From Sulfurovum sp. (GTDB lineage Bacteria > Campylobacterota > Campylobacteria > Campylobacterales > Sulfurovaceae): a DNA stretch of 64,000 nt. A model generated the notes under the pieces. That model was not told the origin of the DNA and made no database searches. It saw nothing but the letters and a program-made list of their open reading frames with translations. The number at the start of each line of letters is the position of its first letter. Position 1 is the stretch's first letter. The DNA lies in contig JALXCZ010000013.1 in NCBI GenBank assembly GCA_026990595.1, positions 1-64,000 of the forward strand, read 5' to 3'. The position numbers and the translations under genes are program-made. Below are positions 27,710 through 36,701 of the stretch, piece by piece.

Positions 27710-29527
27710 ATGCAAAAAATTAAAAACATTGCCGTTATCGCGCACGTTGACCACGGTAAAACTACACTTGTAGATGAACTTTTACAGCAATCAGGAACTT
27801 TTGAAGCACACCAAGAGGTAGAAGAGAGAGCGATGGACTCTGATGCTATCGAAAAAGAAAGAGGGATTACCATTCTTTCTAAGAACACAGCAATTACCTA
27901 TGGTGATCACAAGATCAACATCATCGACACTCCGGGTCACGCCGACTTTGGTGGTGAAGTTGAGCGTGTTCTTAAAATGGTAGATGGTGTACTTCTTCTT
28001 GTCGATGCACAAGAAGGTGTGATGCCTCAGACTAAATTTGTTTTGAAAAAAGCGATTAGTTTTGGACTTATTCCTGTTGTTGTTATCAATAAAATTGACA
28101 AAGACGGGGCAGAGCCGGATAGAGTAATGGATGAGGTATTTGACCTTCTTGTGGCACTTGATGCAAATGAAGAGCAGCTTGAATTCCCAGTACTTTATGC
28201 GGCAGCACGTGATGGGTATGCAAAGTGGGAAATGGAAGATGAAAATAAAGATATGACGCCACTGTTTGAGGCCATCTTAACAAAAGTACCTTACCCAGTG
28301 GGTTCTCCGGATGCAGATACACAAGCACAGGTATTTACACTTGACTCTGACAACTTTGTAGGACGTATCGGTATTACACGTATCTTTAACGGTAAAGTAA
28401 AAAAAGGAGATGAATATCTTCTTGTAAAAGCTGATGGAAGTAAATCAAAATCAAGAGTCTCTAAACTTATCGGGTTTAAAGGTCTTGAGCGTATTGATAT
28501 TGATGAAGCAGAAGCGGGTGATATTGTAGCTATCGCTGGATTTAGTGATATTGATGTGGGTGATTCTATTTGTGACCCTGTTAACCCTGTAGCGCTTGAC
28601 CCAATGCATGTGGAAGAGCCTACGCTTTCTGTTATTATGTCAGTAAATGATGGACCACTTGCAGGACAAGAAGGTAAACACGTGACTTCAAATAAAATTA
28701 AAGAGCGTCTTGAAAAAGAGATGGAGACAAACATCGCTATGCGTATGGAACCAATGGGAGATGCATCTTTCAAAGTTTCAGGTCGTGGTGAACTCCAAAT
28801 TGGTATTTTGGCAGAAAACATGAGACGTGAAGGGTTTGAGTTTATGCTTGCACGACCGGAAGTTGTGGTAAAAGAAGAAAATGGTGTCAAAATGGAGCCG
28901 TTTGAGCACTTAGTGGTTGATGTACCTGAAGAGTTTCAAGGTGTTGCCATCGAAAAACTGGGAAAAAGAAAAGCAAATATGACTTCTCTCAACCCTATGC
29001 CGGACGGTACCGTAAGACTTGAGTTTGAGATTCCTGCACGTGGGCTTATTGGTTTCCGTTCAGAGTTCTTAACTGACACTAAAGGTGAAGGTATTATGAA
29101 CCACTCGTTCTTGGAGTATAGACCTTACTCAGGAAGCGTTGAGAGCAGAACACCAGGTGCACTGGTATCTATGGACAATGGTGAAGCAGTAGCATTTTCT
29201 ATCTTCAACCTTCAGGCACGCGGTACCATGTTCATCAAACCACAGGACAAAGTCTACTCAGGTATGGTCATCGGTGAGTCTGCAAGACCTGGTGACCTGG
29301 ATGTCAACCCACTTAAGGGTAAACAGCTTACCAACATGAGAACCTCAGGTGCAGATGATGCCATTAAACTCGTAACACCAAGAGAGATTACACTTGAGTC
29401 TGCGATGGAATGGATAGAAGATGATGAACTCGTTGAGATCACCCCAGAGTCTATCAGAATTCGTAAGAAGTCTTTGGATCCAGTGGTGAGAAAAAGATTA
29501 GCAAGAGACAAGAAAAATTCTAAGTAA
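27710..29527 (+). CDS. typA: translational GTPase TypA/BipA
   Basis: A 605-residue ribosome-binding GTPase. From the ATG at 27710 (AGGAAAT Shine-Dalgarno) it begins [21 protein letters not shown] (G1), then ERGITI (G2), [10 protein letters not shown] (G3) and NKID (G4). EF-G-like domains II and III and the BipA C-terminal domain with [13 protein letters not shown] follow. An in-frame extension to 27575 crosses the promoter and a REP element and is rejected. The gene is followed by an inverted REP pair. Role: ribosome assembly and stress adaptation. Confidence 0.97.
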   Translation: MQKIKNIAVIAHVDHGKTTLVDELLQQSGTFEAHQEVEERAMDSDAIEKERGITILSKNTAITYGDHKINIIDTPGHADFGGEVERVLKMVDGVLLLVDAQEGVMPQTKFVLKKAISFGLIPVVVINKIDKDGAEPDRVMDEVFDLLVALDANEEQLEFPVLYAAARDGYAKWEMEDENKDMTPLFEAILTKVPYPVGSPDADTQAQVFTLDSDNFVGRIGITRIFNGKVKKGDEYLLVKADGSKSKSRVSKLIGFKGLERIDIDEAEAGDIVAIAGFSDIDVGDSICDPVNPVALDPMHVEEPTLSVIMSVNDGPLAGQEGKHVTSNKIKERLEKEMETNIAMRMEPMGDASFKVSGRGELQIGILAENMRREGFEFMLARPEVVVKEENGVKMEPFEHLVVDVPEEFQGVAIEKLGKRKANMTSLNPMPDGTVRLEFEIPARGLIGFRSEFLTDTKGEGIMNHSFLEYRPYSGSVESRTPGALVSMDNGEAVAFSIFNLQARGTMFIKPQDKVYSGMVIGESARPGDLDVNPLKGKQLTNMRTSGADDAIKLVTPREITLESAMEWIEDDELVEITPESIRIRKKSLDPVVRKRLARDKKNSK

Positions 29528-29530
29528 TTC

Positions 29531-29556
29531 GTAGGGTGTTGTACCCTTACAACACC
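29531..29556 (+). repeat. REP-like palindrome, family 1, copy B (left half of pair)
   Basis: GTAG head, stem GGTGTTGT, loop ACCCTT and stem ACAACACC. It starts 4 nt after the typA stop. With copy C, 46 nt away in opposite orientation, it forms a 98-bp unit with GTAG heads at the outer ends, like a BIME. Confidence 0.75.
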
Positions 29557-29602
29557 ACATATTCAAATAACAATTTTAAATTTTTATTGTATTCCAATCA
29601 GC

Positions 29603-29628
29603 GGTGTTGTGAGGGCACAACACCCTAC
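29603..29628 (-). repeat. REP-like palindrome, family 1, copy C (right half of pair)
   Basis: Inverted partner of copy B; minus strand reads GTAG, GGTGTTGT, loop GCCCTC, ACAACACC. The 26-mer is identical to copy A. Confidence 0.75.
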
Positions 29629-29724
29629 AATTCCCCTTCAACCAAATCTATAGCAAACTAAAAGACTATTTAAATTCGTAATATTAGCTATATCTGCTAT
29701 AATTAAAAAAATTTAATAGGAATT

Positions 29725-29937
29725 ATGATAATGTTAACGGTTAAAATTATAGTTATAGCGATTGTATTATACATAGGAGCTCTTCTTTTATATGGAGTAA
29801 ATGGTTCTGATGGAGGAACAGGATTAATAGAAAATTTAATCAACGGGGTGTCTATAATTATTGTAATAGGGGTTCTGTTTGGTTTATCTCTAAAAATTTT
29901 TAACAAAAAAGATGATAAAGATTCTCATGAAGAATAA
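29725..29937 (+). CDS. small two-helix membrane protein, unknown function
   Basis: A 70-residue protein with two hydrophobic helices (about 4-25 and 42-60) joined by a Gly/Asn/Asp-rich loop GVNGSDGGTG, ending in a charged KKDDKDSHEE tail. TATAAT and AGGAATT precede the ATG, so expression is likely; a second ATG two codons on is possible. It lies between typA with its REP pair and the convergent flavoprotein gene. I do not recognise a family. Confidence 0.6.
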   Translation: MIMLTVKIIVIAIVLYIGALLLYGVNGSDGGTGLIENLINGVSIIIVIGVLFGLSLKIFNKKDDKDSHEE

Positions 29938-29955
29938 ATTTTTATTTCTTTAAAT

Positions 29956-31167
29956 TTATTTCCCCACTCTCAACCCCGTCACCCAAGCCCAGTGAAAATT
30001 AAACCCTCCCCTATCTCCATCGACATCGAGTACTTCACCTGCGAAAAAGAGATTGGGTACGAGTTTTGACTCCATAGTTTGTGGGTTTACTTCGCTGGTG
30101 TCTATGCCTCCTGTGGCTACTTCTGCACCTTTGAAGCCCTTGGTATCATTGACAGAGAGTTTGAGGTTCTTGATAGTGTGTACGAGTTTGTTTATCTCTT
30201 TTCTGCCCAGTTCTTTTTCTAGCTTCACCCTACTCTTTGACTGCTCTAAAATAATGGCTATGAGTTTTTTGTTGAGTATGCCTTGCAGCCATAGCCCTAT
30301 GGGTTTTTCGCTCTCTTTTTGTATTCTAGCGAGTAACAAGTTGGTAAGTTTCTCTTTACTGTACTCTGGCATGAGGTCAAGGCTGAGTTCACAGTAGTCG
30401 AAGTTGGCTAGTCTGGTGCTTACTTCACGGCTAAGGTCAAGTATGGCGAGTCCACTGATGCCGTAGTTGGTAAAAAGCAGATCACCTTTTTTCTCTGTAA
30501 TGTATTCGCCATTGGCATAGAGTTTTACAAGCCCGGCTACCTTTACCCCTGCACACCCTTTGACCCAACTCTCTTGGGAGCAGAGCTGTACAAGACTTGG
30601 ATGGCGAGGCACAAGCGTATGCCCCAACTTCGTAGCAAAGGCATACCCCGAGTTAGACCCACCTAACTGTGGGGCAGCAGGAGAGCCAGAGGTAAGGACA
30701 AGCTGTGTACAGGTTTTTGTACCCAGTGTGGTTTCCAGTGTAAAGGTATCTCCCTGTTTACTTACACTTGTGACTGCACACTCACAGACTATCTCCACCC
30801 CAATCTTTCTTGCTTCATATTCAAGAAGTTCTACCACCGAGAAAGCCTGTAGAGACATAGGAAACATCTTCCCCTCTTTGCCCTCCACCAGTTCCAGCCC
30901 CAGTGATGTGAAAAACTTTTCTACCACAGCAAAGTCATAACTCTCTAACACTTTTGCTATAAAGTCAGGGTTTTGTGAATGAAAACGGTTTAGGTTAATG
31001 TATCTGTTGTCAATGTTACACTTTCCATTACCCGAGACAAGAATTTTTTTACCTATTTTGTTATTCTGCTCAAGTAAAGTAATCTTCTGCCCTGCCCTAG
31101 CACAGCCAATAGCCGCTGCCAAACCTGCAGCACCTGCACCTACAATTATTATATTTTCATTATTCAT
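29956..31167 (-). CDS. BaiN/YhiN (HI0933)-family flavoprotein
   Basis: About 403 residues. The N-terminal FAD site is IIIVGAGAAGLAAAIG, followed by the family-defining GKKILVSGNGKCN. The C-terminal stretch GGIDTSEVNPQTMESK and LFFAGEVLDVDGDRGGFNFHWAW is typical of the HI0933 oxidoreductase group, whose physiological role is mostly unknown. An ATG at 31182 is in frame, but the ATG at 31167 matches the family N-terminus and has TATAAT exactly 6 nt upstream with no Shine-Dalgarno, suggesting a leaderless mRNA. Confidence 0.92.
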   Translation of the reverse strand: MNNENIIIVGAGAAGLAAAIGCARAGQKITLLEQNNKIGKKILVSGNGKCNIDNRYINLNRFHSQNPDFIAKVLESYDFAVVEKFFTSLGLELVEGKEGKMFPMSLQAFSVVELLEYEARKIGVEIVCECAVTSVSKQGDTFTLETTLGTKTCTQLVLTSGSPAAPQLGGSNSGYAFATKLGHTLVPRHPSLVQLCSQESWVKGCAGVKVAGLVKLYANGEYITEKKGDLLFTNYGISGLAILDLSREVSTRLANFDYCELSLDLMPEYSKEKLTNLLLARIQKESEKPIGLWLQGILNKKLIAIILEQSKSRVKLEKELGRKEINKLVHTIKNLKLSVNDTKGFKGAEVATGGIDTSEVNPQTMESKLVPNLFFAGEVLDVDGDRGGFNFHWAWVTGLRVGK

Positions 31168-31173
31168 AAAGAA

Positions 31174-31179
31174 ATTATA
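31174..31179 (-). promoter_or_regulatory. TATAAT -10 box for a leaderless BaiN-like transcript
   Basis: On the minus strand TATAAT is followed by TTCTTT and then ATG (31167). The geometry is identical to mutY and psrA2, with no Shine-Dalgarno. Confidence 0.5.
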
Positions 31180-31227
31180 CATTAAATTTACAGAAGACTA
31201 GTCATTAAATCACACGGAGTGTGCTCT

Positions 31228-31325
31228 GTCATACCGAACACCCTTGAAAGCAGAGCGATTTGAGAGGTATGACGCTTTTTTTGCTTTGTTTTTTAAAAAA
31301 AAATGAAGAGAGAAACAACGCCACG
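31228..31325. repeat. dispersed hairpin element, family 4, copy 1
   Basis: Stem GTCATACC (31228-31235) pairs with GGTATGAC (31266-31273), then a T-run, GCTTTGTTTTTT, a long A-run and ATGAAGAG. A CACAC/GTGTG mini-hairpin precedes it. It is related over about 95 bp to 52673-52770, where the stem has compensating changes. It lies between two divergent genes, so it is not a gene terminator. Confidence 0.7.
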
Positions 31326-31402
31326 GTTTTATTTTTAGGTAATTTAAAAAAACAAGGAGAAAATTTAGATAGGATAACACAAAAGTAAAAAAAGGATATC
31401 TA

Positions 31403-31717
31403 ATGTCAGCCCTCGTAGAATTCTCCATGTTCCCTACCGAACAGACCCAAAGCAAAAGCGCCTTCGTAGCAAGAGTCCTGGATATCGTAGATAAAAGTGG
31501 ACTGGAGTATCAACTCACTCCTATGGGAACCATCATAGAAGGTGAAACAGTTGAAGAGGTATTGGCAGTTATTAATCAAGCCTATGAAGCGTTACAGAAA
31601 GACTGTGGACGTGTCTATAGCTCTATCAAGATAGATTGGCGTGAAGGTTCAGCTAGAAGGCTTAACAAAAAGGTAGGCTCCGTAGAGGCAAAATTAGGAC
31701 GTAAACTTAGAAGTTAG
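31403..31717 (+). CDS. MTH1187-family thiamine-binding protein
   Basis: A 104-residue ferredoxin-like fold protein of the MTH1187/YqgV (DUF77) family: ALVEFSMFPT at the N-terminus, LTPMGTIIEGE (family motif) at about 39-49, and YSSIKIDWREG near residues 72-82. Members bind thiamine or similar ligands; the cellular role is unclear. AAAGGATATC precedes the ATG. Probably first gene before the DUF2892 gene and purM. Confidence 0.88.
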   Translation: MSALVEFSMFPTEQTQSKSAFVARVLDIVDKSGLEYQLTPMGTIIEGETVEEVLAVINQAYEALQKDCGRVYSSIKIDWREGSARRLNKKVGSVEAKLGRKLRS

Positions 31718-31757
31718 TTTTAGATATAATAACACCAAATTTTCATAAGGACTTTCA

Positions 31758-31964
31758 ATGTTGTGTGCTGAAAGAATGCAAAGAATCGTACAGGCAATTA
31801 TTTTGGGACTTATCTTGGGATTGGCAGGCTCTAAAATGTTTGCAGCAGCATTTGTAGTTACTGTAGCAATGATGGTAATGCTGTTCATTGCGGGATTGAC
31901 AGGTTTCTGTCCGGGGTTAATGATACTTAAAAATATATTTCCACCGTGTAAGTGTGAAGATTAA
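31758..31964 (+). CDS. DUF2892-family small membrane protein
   Basis: A 68-residue inner-membrane protein with two helices (about 8-27 and 30-50) and the family-typical GLTGFCPG, ending in CKCED. DUF2892 domains occur alone or joined to rhodanese domains (YgaP). AAGGAC precedes the ATG, a TATAAT lies at 31725-31730, and purM follows 12 nt later. The Cys-rich end could bind metal or sulfur; this is inference. Confidence 0.85.
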   Translation: MLCAERMQRIVQAIILGLILGLAGSKMFAAAFVVTVAMMVMLFIAGLTGFCPGLMILKNIFPPCKCED

Positions 31965-31976
31965 AAGGATAACTAA

Positions 31977-32972
31977 ATGTCAACTATTTCATATAAAGAT
32001 GCCGGTGTAGATATCGATGCAGGTAATGCATTTGTAGAAGCAATCAAAGCAGATGTTAAATCAACATTCGACAGCAATGTCATTGGTGGAATCGGCTCGT
32101 TTGCGGGTGCGTATGCCCTGCCGACAGGCTACAAAGAACCAGTGATCCTCTCTGCCACTGATGGTGTCGGTACAAAGCTCAGACTGGCTATTGAAAGCGG
32201 TAGACTAGATACAGTAGGGATTGACCTTGTAGCCATGTGTGTCAACGACCTTATTTGTAATAACGGTACACCGATGTTCTTCCTTGACTACTATGCGACA
32301 GGTAAGCTGCTTCCTGAAAATGCAAAAGATGTTGTCGCAGGTATTGCAGAGGGTTGCAGACGTTCAGAGTGTGCACTCGTTGGTGGAGAAACTGCTGAGA
32401 TGCCGGGGATGTACTCAGATGATGACTTTGACCTTGCAGGGTTTGCAGTAGGGATCGCTGAACGCTCAGAAATGGATACTGTAGCTAATGTGAAAGAAGG
32501 ACAGGTGCTTATTGCTATGCCAAGTTCAGGTGTACATTCAAACGGCTATTCTCTGGTAAGAAAACTCTTTTTTGACAAGTTGGGAATGAGCCTTGAGACA
32601 GAATTTGAAGGCAAGCCGCTAATCGATACACTGCTGGAGCCGACACGTATCTATGTAAAAGAGTATAAAGCCAATAAGCAGTACGTCAAAGCTTTGGCCC
32701 ATATCACAGGCGGTGGGATCGTAGAAAACCTCCCACGTGTGCTTCCTGAGGGTATGAGAGCCATTGTAAACAAAGATTCTATCAGAGTATTGCCTGTTTT
32801 TGAATTCATGGGTCAGTATGTGGACGAAGAAGAGATGTACAGAGCCTTTAATATGGGTGTAGGTATGGTATGGGTTGTTGAGCCTGAAGATGTAGATGCT
32901 GTACTTGAAAATACAGACGGGTATGTCATAGGTGCCTTAGCCAAAGGCGAACGTGGTGTAGAAATGGTGTAG
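31977..32972 (+). CDS. purM: phosphoribosylformylglycinamidine cyclo-ligase
   Basis: A 331-residue AIR synthetase of purine synthesis. Motifs include ISYKDAGVDIDAGN (N-terminus), SATDGVGTKL, GGETAEMPGMY, PSSGVHSNGYSLVR and HITGGGIVENLPR. AAAGGAT precedes the ATG. It ends at a clear terminator. Length is slightly below the usual 345 aa but all motifs are present. Confidence 0.97.
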   Translation: MSTISYKDAGVDIDAGNAFVEAIKADVKSTFDSNVIGGIGSFAGAYALPTGYKEPVILSATDGVGTKLRLAIESGRLDTVGIDLVAMCVNDLICNNGTPMFFLDYYATGKLLPENAKDVVAGIAEGCRRSECALVGGETAEMPGMYSDDDFDLAGFAVGIAERSEMDTVANVKEGQVLIAMPSSGVHSNGYSLVRKLFFDKLGMSLETEFEGKPLIDTLLEPTRIYVKEYKANKQYVKALAHITGGGIVENLPRVLPEGMRAIVNKDSIRVLPVFEFMGQYVDEEEMYRAFNMGVGMVWVVEPEDVDAVLENTDGYVIGALAKGERGVEMV

Positions 32973-32996
32973 AGTGCGTTTGCCAACGCACTTTTT
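32973..32996 (+). terminator. rho-independent terminator after purM
   Basis: An 8-bp stem AGTGCGTT (32973-32980) and AACGCACT (32985-32992) with a TGCC loop is followed by four T residues. It starts directly after the purM stop. No T-run serves the opposite strand. Confidence 0.85.
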
Positions 32997-32999
32997 AAA

Positions 33000-34454
33000 T
33001 CATTTATCTTCTTTTTTAATTCTCTCTTCCTCCAATGCACCGTTCTTTAACTTTCGTGTGTACTCTTTGAGATCATTTTTTACATCGCCTTGGAGTATGT
33101 AAAGTCCTATAAGGTTTGGCAGTGCCATAGAGAGAAAGAGCAGATCGGTCAGATCTACCAGGGGACCAAGTTTTTCTACCAGTGAAGCCAAGATGATCAC
33201 CATAAGAAAAATGAGTTTAAAAATAATGCCTGATTTTGCACCAAAGAGGTAGACCCATGCTCTCTCTCCATAGTATGACCAGGAGATCATGGTCGAGAAG
33301 GCAAAGAGACTTACTGAAACAGTCAGGATGATGGGGAACCAGCTGATCACTGTACCGTAAGCAGCGGAAGTAAGTGCTGCACCCTGCTTAGCTTCAATAA
33401 TAGCATCCAATGTCTCTGTTCCTCCACTGTAAACACCGGTAATAACGACGACAAGAGCAGTCATAGTACAAATGATCACCGTATCAATAAATGGCTCATA
33501 CAAGGCTACCATTCCTTGGCGTACGGGGTATTTGACTTTTGCAGGTGCATGGGCGATAGGGGCTGAACCAATACCTGCTTCAGAAGAGAAAGAGGCACGT
33601 TTGAACCCCTGTACCATAACCCCTACCATCCCCCCGGCTACAGCAACAGGTGCAAAGGCACTTTTAATGATGAGAGCAAATGCTTCAGGGATGACTGCAT
33701 AATTGATAATAAGAATATAAAGTGATGCACTTACATATATAATAACCATAAGTGGTACGATTTTTTCAGTAACATGGGCAATGGATCGCACACCACCAAT
33801 AATAACCATACCGGTAAGAAGTGCCAGCCCTACACCGAATATCCAGGGTTGTGCGGCAAGTAAAGGGATTTGTCCTTTTACTGCTCCAAGGGCTTGAGAG
33901 ACTTGAAATGCGTTGCCTCCCCCTAAAGAACCGCCAAGCATAAAAATAGCAAAAATAAGTGCAAGAAATTTTCCCAGAGTAGGCAGACCTTTCTCTCTTA
34001 GTCCTTCAGAAAGATATCGCATCCCTCCACCCATCACTGTACCGTCAGGCAGAAATTTTCTATATTGTAAAGAGAGCGTCACTTCTGTAAACTTTAAAGT
34101 CATATTAAGCAATCCGGCTATGATCATCCAAAATGTAGCGCCTGCTCCACCGATCATAATGGCTACAGCAACACCAGCAATGTTCCCCAATCCTACTGTT
34201 GCAGAAAGTGCTGTGGTAAGAGATTGAAAAGGGGTAATAAGACCTACATCTTCCCTTGTTTGCCATTTTCCAAGCATGACTTCAAAGGCATGTTTAAAAA
34301 ATCGTAAGTTTGGAAAACCCATAATCACAGTAAAATAGATAGCTGCAAAGAAGAGCCAAGCTACAAGAAAAGGGATAGATATACCATCTACTTGATGGAA
34401 TAGAATATCAAAAAAAAGAATATTCCCTAAGAACTCATTGATCGATCCTAACAT
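33000..34454 (-). CDS. alanine/glycine:cation (sodium) symporter, AGCS family
   Basis: About 484 residues with roughly ten to eleven transmembrane helices. Family segments include VGLGNIAGVAVAIMIGGAGATFWM, SLGGGNAFQV, FSSEAGIGSAPIAHA and SWSYYGERAWVYLFG. It imports small amino acids with sodium. The preferred ATG (34454) has AAAGGA at good distance; an upstream extension to 34493 has no support. Convergent with purM. Confidence 0.95.
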   Translation of the reverse strand: MLGSINEFLGNILFFDILFHQVDGISIPFLVAWLFFAAIYFTVIMGFPNLRFFKHAFEVMLGKWQTREDVGLITPFQSLTTALSATVGLGNIAGVAVAIMIGGAGATFWMIIAGLLNMTLKFTEVTLSLQYRKFLPDGTVMGGGMRYLSEGLREKGLPTLGKFLALIFAIFMLGGSLGGGNAFQVSQALGAVKGQIPLLAAQPWIFGVGLALLTGMVIIGGVRSIAHVTEKIVPLMVIIYVSASLYILIINYAVIPEAFALIIKSAFAPVAVAGGMVGVMVQGFKRASFSSEAGIGSAPIAHAPAKVKYPVRQGMVALYEPFIDTVIICTMTALVVVITGVYSGGTETLDAIIEAKQGAALTSAAYGTVISWFPIILTVSVSLFAFSTMISWSYYGERAWVYLFGAKSGIIFKLIFLMVIILASLVEKLGPLVDLTDLLFLSMALPNLIGLYILQGDVKNDLKEYTRKLKNGALEEERIKKEDK

Positions 34455-34549
34455 CTGGCTTCCTTTAAAATTAAGAGATAAAATATTATACACAGTGAGC
34501 CCTAAAATAGGGGATAATTAATGTTTTTTTATTTTTTTTCTAAAATCTA

Positions 34550-34578
34550 TTGACAAATGGAAACCTTTTGACTATAAT
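34550..34578 (+). promoter_or_regulatory. consensus sigma-70 promoter of the tRNA cluster
   Basis: TTGACA (34550-34555), a 17-nt spacer and TATAAT (34573-34578). Both hexamers are perfect and spacing is ideal. The first tRNA begins 22 nt after the -10. No other strong promoter is seen between the five tRNAs. Confidence 0.85.
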
Positions 34579-34599
34579 TGCAGTCCTTTTTCAAGGTAA

Positions 34600-34676
34600 C
34601 GGAGTGTAGCGCAGTCTGGTAGCGCACCTGGTTTGGGACCAGGGGGTCGAAGGTTCGAGTCCTTTCACTCCGACCA
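34600..34676 (+). tRNA. tRNA-Pro (UGG)
   Basis: 77 nt with a 7-bp acceptor stem CGGAGTG/CACTCCG, D-arm, anticodon TGG at 34634-34636 in loop TTTGGGA, T-arm GGTTCGAGTCC and encoded CCA (34674-34676). First of five tRNAs in a row. Confidence 0.97.
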
Positions 34677-34720
34677 TTTAGATTTTTAACATTTAATAAT
34701 AAGTAAACATATTTAATTAT

Positions 34721-34797
34721 GGTGGACGTAGTTCAGCTGGTAGAGCACCTGTTTGTGGCACAGGTTGTCGCGGGTTCGAGCCCCGTCGTCCACCCCA
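34721..34797 (+). tRNA. tRNA-His (GUG)
   Basis: Anticodon GTG at 34755-34757. The encoded G-1 (34721) pairs with C73 (34794), the identity feature of tRNA-His; acceptor GTGGACG/CGTCCAC; CCA encoded. Confidence 0.97.
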
Positions 34798-34835
34798 TTG
34801 GTAATTAATACAGGGTAACCACCTGAAATGATGAA

Positions 34836-34912
34836 GCGCTTGTGGCTCAATTGGATAGAGCATCAGACTTCGGATCTGAGGGTTAGAGGTTCGAGTCCTC
34901 TCAGGCGTACCA
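34836..34912 (+). tRNA. tRNA-Arg (UCG)
   Basis: Anticodon TCG at 34870-34872 in loop CTTCGGA, stems TCAGA/TCTGA, acceptor GCGCTTG/CAGGCGT (first pair G-U), CCA encoded. Confidence 0.95.
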
Positions 34913-34946
34913 TTTAATGTACCTGATATGTTATTTATTATATTGT

Positions 34947-35023
34947 GCACTCATAGCTCAGCTGGATAGAGCATCGCCCTTCTAAGGCGAGGGTCTTAGG
35001 TTCGAATCCTAATGGGTGTACCA
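34947..35023 (+). tRNA. tRNA-Arg (UCU)
   Basis: Anticodon TCT at 34981-34983 in loop CTTCTAA, stem TCGCC/GGCGA, acceptor GCACTCA/TGGGTGT with wobble pairs, CCA encoded. Only 3 nt before tRNA-Leu. Confidence 0.95.
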
Positions 35024-35026
35024 CAT

Positions 35027-35111
35027 GCGGATGTGGTGAAATTGGTATACACGCCAGACTTAGGATCTGGTGCTTTACGGCGTGGAGGTTCGAGTCCTCT
35101 CATCCGCACCA
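35027..35111 (+). tRNA. tRNA-Leu (UAG)
   Basis: 85 nt with a long variable arm (TGCTTTACGGCGT region), anticodon TAG at 35061-35063 in loop CTTAGGA, acceptor GCGGATG/CATCCGC, CCA encoded. Last tRNA of the cluster. Confidence 0.97.
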
Positions 35112-35204
35112 CTACTTTAAATATAACTTCAAAACTTTAAATCAACATATTATTTTAAAACTTATAGTATAATCTATGCATAAAATTATAGATTGGATTT
35201 TACT

Positions 35205-35618
35205 ATGGACAAGAGTTTATTTATTTTTATTCTGATAGGTTTAGGATTTCTCTATTTTGTTACGAATTTTGTAGGCGATATTCAAAAAGAAGATGAAACG
35301 TATCAAAACAATGAGTATCAGCAAGAACATAAATATGATCAGTATCAGAGTGTGGACAGTATTGGTCAGAAGATATTAAATCTTACCGGAGCAGATACTA
35401 AAACACAGATCGCTGCCTGGAATGCAAGTGAACTTAAACAAGAATTTCTTGAGCTTTTTCCTGATTTTTCTGATATGAAACGCTTTGTAAAAGAGAGAGT
35501 ACGTGGAGATACACTTAAAACAAAACTACTCAGCCAAATTAACACTGTAGAGAGTAAGTTCTTTTCAGGCACTATGAATGCCGAACAGGCCAAGCAGGCG
35601 CTTGACCGTTTCCAATAA
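35205..35618 (+). CDS. membrane-anchored hypothetical protein
   Basis: About 137 residues: an N-terminal hydrophobic helix (4-24), a polar Gln/Tyr/Asp-rich linker (EDETYQNNEYQQEHKYDQYQ), and a helical C-terminal part that looks like a small soluble domain. The upstream TTG (35193) gives a slightly longer frame, but the ATG at 35205 is preferred. TATAAT lies about 30 nt upstream. Convergent with the OmpA lipoprotein gene. I do not recognise a family; probable topology is an inner-membrane anchor with a periplasmic domain. Confidence 0.75.
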   Translation: MDKSLFIFILIGLGFLYFVTNFVGDIQKEDETYQNNEYQQEHKYDQYQSVDSIGQKILNLTGADTKTQIAAWNASELKQEFLELFPDFSDMKRFVKERVRGDTLKTKLLSQINTVESKFFSGTMNAEQAKQALDRFQ

Positions 35619-35627
35619 TCCTTAACT

Positions 35628-36338
35628 TTAACGACAAGGGTCGGACATCATATTCCTGTCGGCATAGAGATAAACCTCTACACGTCTGTTCAATGCTCTG
35701 TTCGTTGCATTGTTATTTGGTGCTATTGCTTTAGAGTATGAACATCCTTTGGTCAGTGGTCTACCGTTCACAGCAAGAATATTTGCTACAGTATTGGCTC
35801 TTCTTTGAGAAAGACTTTGGTTGTAGGTATAACTTCCCCGATTATCAGTAAATCCGGCAACACCGACTATTGTTTGCGGATAACGTTCTAAGAGACGAGC
35901 CACCTTATTGACTTTGTATCTGGCGTTAGGCTGAAGTCTGGATGAATCTGTTGCAAACATCATACGATCTCTGAACATGATCTTTACATAGTTTGGGTGT
36001 TTTGAAACAATAATATTTCTATTTGGGTCAAGCGCTGCAAGAGGATCATTGTCTACACCTGTTCCCAGGGCACGGGCTACCTCATTGGCTTGCTGATCCA
36101 GACTATATCCAATACCTCCACCTACGGCAGCACCTAGTAGACCACCAATAAGAGCTCTTTGTCCTCTATGGTGACCTTTTGTATTGTAACCTATGAGCGC
36201 ACCTGCCAAGGCACCTGTTGCAGCACCTGTTTTTGTACGATCATAGCTGTTGTCCTGTACCAGACCGGGTTGATTGTAGCATCCCCCCAGCATAAAAGCA
36301 GCTATGGTAGATGCGAGTATGGGTTTTAATAATTTCAT
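35628..36338 (-). CDS. OmpA-family lipoprotein with glycine zipper
   Basis: A 236-residue outer-membrane lipoprotein. The signal peptide ends in lipobox LGGC (C20). A Gly/Ala-rich glycine-zipper region (about 38-86, AAVGGGIGYSLDQQAN) precedes an OmpA-like peptidoglycan-binding domain (about 115-228: MFATDSSRLQP, GFTDNRGSYTYNQSLSQRRANTV, NRRVEVYLY). Resembles YiaD-type proteins. The next gene upstream is another glycine-zipper lipoprotein with a 28-nt gap. AAAGGAG precedes the ATG. Confidence 0.92.
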   Translation of the reverse strand: MKLLKPILASTIAAFMLGGCYNQPGLVQDNSYDRTKTGAATGALAGALIGYNTKGHHRGQRALIGGLLGAAVGGGIGYSLDQQANEVARALGTGVDNDPLAALDPNRNIIVSKHPNYVKIMFRDRMMFATDSSRLQPNARYKVNKVARLLERYPQTIVGVAGFTDNRGSYTYNQSLSQRRANTVANILAVNGRPLTKGCSYSKAIAPNNNATNRALNRRVEVYLYADRNMMSDPCR

Positions 36339-36366
36339 TTAATCTCCTTTTAAATTAATGTGAAGG

Positions 36367-36633
36367 CTATTGCCATCCACCTGTTTGTTGTGTTGGTTCA
36401 TTGCTTGATGCTTGACCTATAGCACCACCGGCTAATGCACCTAAAACAGCACCTGCTGCGATATTGCTACCGCTCCCGTCTCCAATATTACCACCGATCA
36501 CAGCACCTGATACTGCACCTACAGCAGCTCCAGTCTGTACATCTGGGTTGGAAAGCATTTCTTCATTCGCACAGCCGTTTAAAAGCATACCCGATATAAA
36601 TGTTATAGAAAGAAATATAAATATTTTATTCAT
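36367..36633 (-). CDS. small glycine-zipper lipoprotein
   Basis: An 88-residue protein with a signal peptide ending in lipobox LLNGC (C21) and a Gly/Ala zipper (GAAVGAVSGAVIGGNIGDG...GAVLGALAGGAIG), then a polar tail. It is probably anchored in the outer membrane and resembles the zipper part of the next gene, suggesting they act together. AAAGGAT precedes the ATG. Confidence 0.85.
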   Translation of the reverse strand: MNKIFIFLSITFISGMLLNGCANEEMLSNPDVQTGAAVGAVSGAVIGGNIGDGSGSNIAAGAVLGALAGGAIGQASSNEPTQQTGGWQ

Positions 36634-36701
36634 CTGTTTATCCTTTTTTTTTATTATAGCATAAAAAATGTGGGGGAAATGTGGATCAAGTATGGGATAT
36701 T

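Noticed and set aside
28291-28890. 199-residue frame antisense to typA
   Set aside because: A shadow frame of a conserved GTPase; Ser/Ile-rich with no domain.
31210-31455. 81-residue minus-strand frame near 31.3 kb
   Set aside because: It covers the family-4 hairpin element and the start of the thiamine-binding gene; low-complexity Lys/Phe sequence.
34717-34950. 77-residue minus-strand frame over the tRNA cluster
   Set aside because: It is the complement of tRNA-His and tRNA-Arg; such frames are common annotation errors.
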